Of a stretch of 64,000 nt of DNA, positions 63,034 through 64,000 are shown piece after piece. The DNA comes from Paracoccaceae bacterium (GTDB lineage Bacteria > Pseudomonadota > Alphaproteobacteria > Rhodobacterales > Rhodobacteraceae). Position numbers and translations under genes: made by a program. The notes beneath the pieces were generated by a model that searched no databases, had not been told where the DNA came from, and was given only the letters and a program-made list of their open reading frames with translations. The stretch is from assembly GCA_024742695.1 (NCBI GenBank), contig JANSXY010000016.1:19402-83401 (forward strand). Direction: 5' to 3'. Position 1 is the stretch's first letter. Each line of letters begins with the position of its first letter.

Positions 63034-64000
63034 ATGGCCGGGGACGAACAGACGGGCGAGCGCATCGCCAAGGCGATTTCGCGGGCTGGCCTGATGTCGC
63101 GCCGCGACGCCGAGAAGGCGATCCTCGCCGGCCGCGTCGCGGTGAACGGCAAGCCCGTCGCCTCCCCCGCGCTGGATGTCACGGCCAGGGACAGGGTGAC
63201 GGTCGACGGCAAGCCGATCGACGCCCCGCAAGACGTGCGGTTGTGGCTGTACTACAAGCCGCTGGGCCTGATCGTGTCGGAAAAGGACGAAAAGGGCCGC
63301 CAGACCGTGTTCGACACGCTGCCCGAAGGCATGCCGCGGGTGATGAGCGTTGGCCGGCTCGACCTGAATTCCGAGGGGTTGTTGCTGCTGACCAACGATG
63401 GCGGGTTGAAGCGGCGGCTGGAAATGCCGGCAACGGGGTGGCTGCGCAAGTATCGCGTGCGCGTGATGGGAAGCCCGACCGAGGCGATGCTGGCGCCGCT
63501 GCGCGACGGGATCACCATCGACGGCGAGGAATTCCAGCCGATGGAGATCACCATCGACCACCAGCGCGGCGCCAATGCCTGGCTGACCGTCGGCATCCGC
63601 GAGGGCAAGAACCGCGAGGTGCGCCGCGCGATGGCCGAGATCGGGCTGAACGTCAACCGTCTGATCCGCGTCAGCTATGGGCCGTTCCGGCTGAACGACA
63701 TGAAACCCGGAGAGATCAGCGAGTTGCGCCGCAAGGTGCTGCGCGACCAGCTGGGTGGCCTGCTGACCGGCGAGGAGGACGCGACACCATCGCGCAAGCG
63801 CAAGCCCGGCGACCGGGCCGGCGCCGACCGGCCGCGCAAGCCGCGGACCGCCGCGGCGGCCGGCGACCGGCCCGACCGCAAGCCCCGCGCCGCGGCGGCC
63901 GGCGGCGAGCGGCCCGCCCGCGGCTTCGCCGGAAAACCCGGCGGCGAGCGGCCCGACCGCAAGCCCCGCGCCGCGGCGGCCGGCGGCGACCGGCCCGCCC
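63034..64000 (+). CDS. rluB: Pseudouridine synthase RluB-type, 3' end cut by the window
   Basis: The visible 322 residues start with an S4 RNA-binding domain (ERIAKAISRAGLMSRRDAEK, 20 residues) and continue with a RsuA/RluB catalytic domain. The active aspartate is in GRLDLNSEGLLLLTNDG at about residue 110; GKNREVRRAMAEIGLNVNRL and RVSYGPFRL follow. From residue 250 the protein is a basic, disordered tail of Arg, Lys, Pro and Ala, with an 81-bp repeat, open to the window edge. It modifies 23S rRNA. Confidence 0.92.
   Translation, partial: MAGDEQTGERIAKAISRAGLMSRRDAEKAILAGRVAVNGKPVASPALDVTARDRVTVDGKPIDAPQDVRLWLYYKPLGLIVSEKDEKGRQTVFDTLPEGMPRVMSVGRLDLNSEGLLLLTNDGGLKRRLEMPATGWLRKYRVRVMGSPTEAMLAPLRDGITIDGEEFQPMEITIDHQRGANAWLTVGIREGKNREVRRAMAEIGLNVNRLIRVSYGPFRLNDMKPGEISELRRKVLRDQLGGLLTGEEDATPSRKRKPGDRAGADRPRKPRTAAAAGDRPDRKPRAAAAGGERPARGFAGKPGGERPDRKPRAAAAGGDRPA
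63861..64000 (+). repeat. 81-bp (27-residue) repeat in the RluB tail
   Basis: The 59 bases at 63861-63919 recur at 63942-64000 with two mismatches, an 81-bp offset. The encoded pattern is DRPDRKPRAAAAGG. More copies may follow beyond the window. Confidence 0.85.

Overview
The window is very GC-rich, densely packed chromosomal DNA that looks like an alphaproteobacterium of the Rhodobacterales (Rhodobacteraceae). Pointers are a PccR/ScfR-type regulator beside the propionyl-CoA carboxylase beta gene, a divergent betI/betA and choXWV locus, TRAP transporters, DUF3726, DUF4174 and DUF465 proteins, a class A RNase P RNA and a 55-residue L33. I see no tRNA, CRISPR array, insertion sequence or prophage. 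The ends cut two genes: a gamma-glutamylcyclotransferase-like gene at 1 and a pseudouridine synthase (RluB type) at 64000.

Layout. 1-5.4 kb: housekeeping genes (PBP4-type carboxypeptidase, NadD, EttA, rhodanese). 5.4-7 kb: two tandem orphan prepilins sharing an almost identical 96-bp signal region. 7-11.3 kb: a tightly coupled four-gene operon (an M19-like protein that has lost metal ligands, an unrecognised 554-residue protein, DUF3726, an Ldh2-family oxidoreductase). 11.3-16.1 kb: a giant GAF/multi-PAS hybrid histidine kinase with four PAS units repeating at exactly 372 bp. 16.3-21.1 kb: a TRAP transporter operon ending in an amidase and a 50-residue membrane protein. 21.3-33.1 kb: the propionyl-CoA to succinyl-CoA module (mutase, carboxylase alpha and beta, small lipoproteins, efflux pump and PccR-type regulator). 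33.1-39.5 kb: DUF465 protein, nuclease, then choline oxidation and uptake under two BetI-like operators. 39.5-49.4 kb: transporters (DMT, LysE, two SLC13, MgtE) with YebC, YmdB and 5-formyl-THF cyclo-ligase. 49.5-53.4 kb: guanine and 8-oxoguanine deaminases, HisN, and an XRE regulator with a sigma-54-like promoter. 53.7-64 kb: quinone reductase, Bax inhibitor-1 protein, L33, ChrA, RNase P RNA, AmpD, GatCA, ceramidase-like protein, UPF0173 hydrolase, TadA, RluB.

How genes work together. PccA and PccB carboxylate propionyl-CoA and the mutase carries the product on to succinyl-CoA; the epimerase is not in the window. A PccR-type regulator lies next to pccB, and TTTGCAAA motifs sit in front of both. 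ChoXWV imports choline and BetA oxidises it, with BetI controlling both sides; the aldehyde dehydrogenase BetB is not adjacent. Guanine deaminase and 8-oxoguanine deaminase genes end tail to tail on shared bases. Many operon partners overlap by four bases (ATGA, GTGA and, unusually, CTGA), so translational coupling is the rule.

The best candidates for something undescribed are the four-gene operon at 6972-11273, the orphan pilin pair at 5460-6911, and the sigma-54-like promoter with surrounding repeats at 53.4-53.6 kb. All functional statements come from reading motifs in the sequence; no database search was run.
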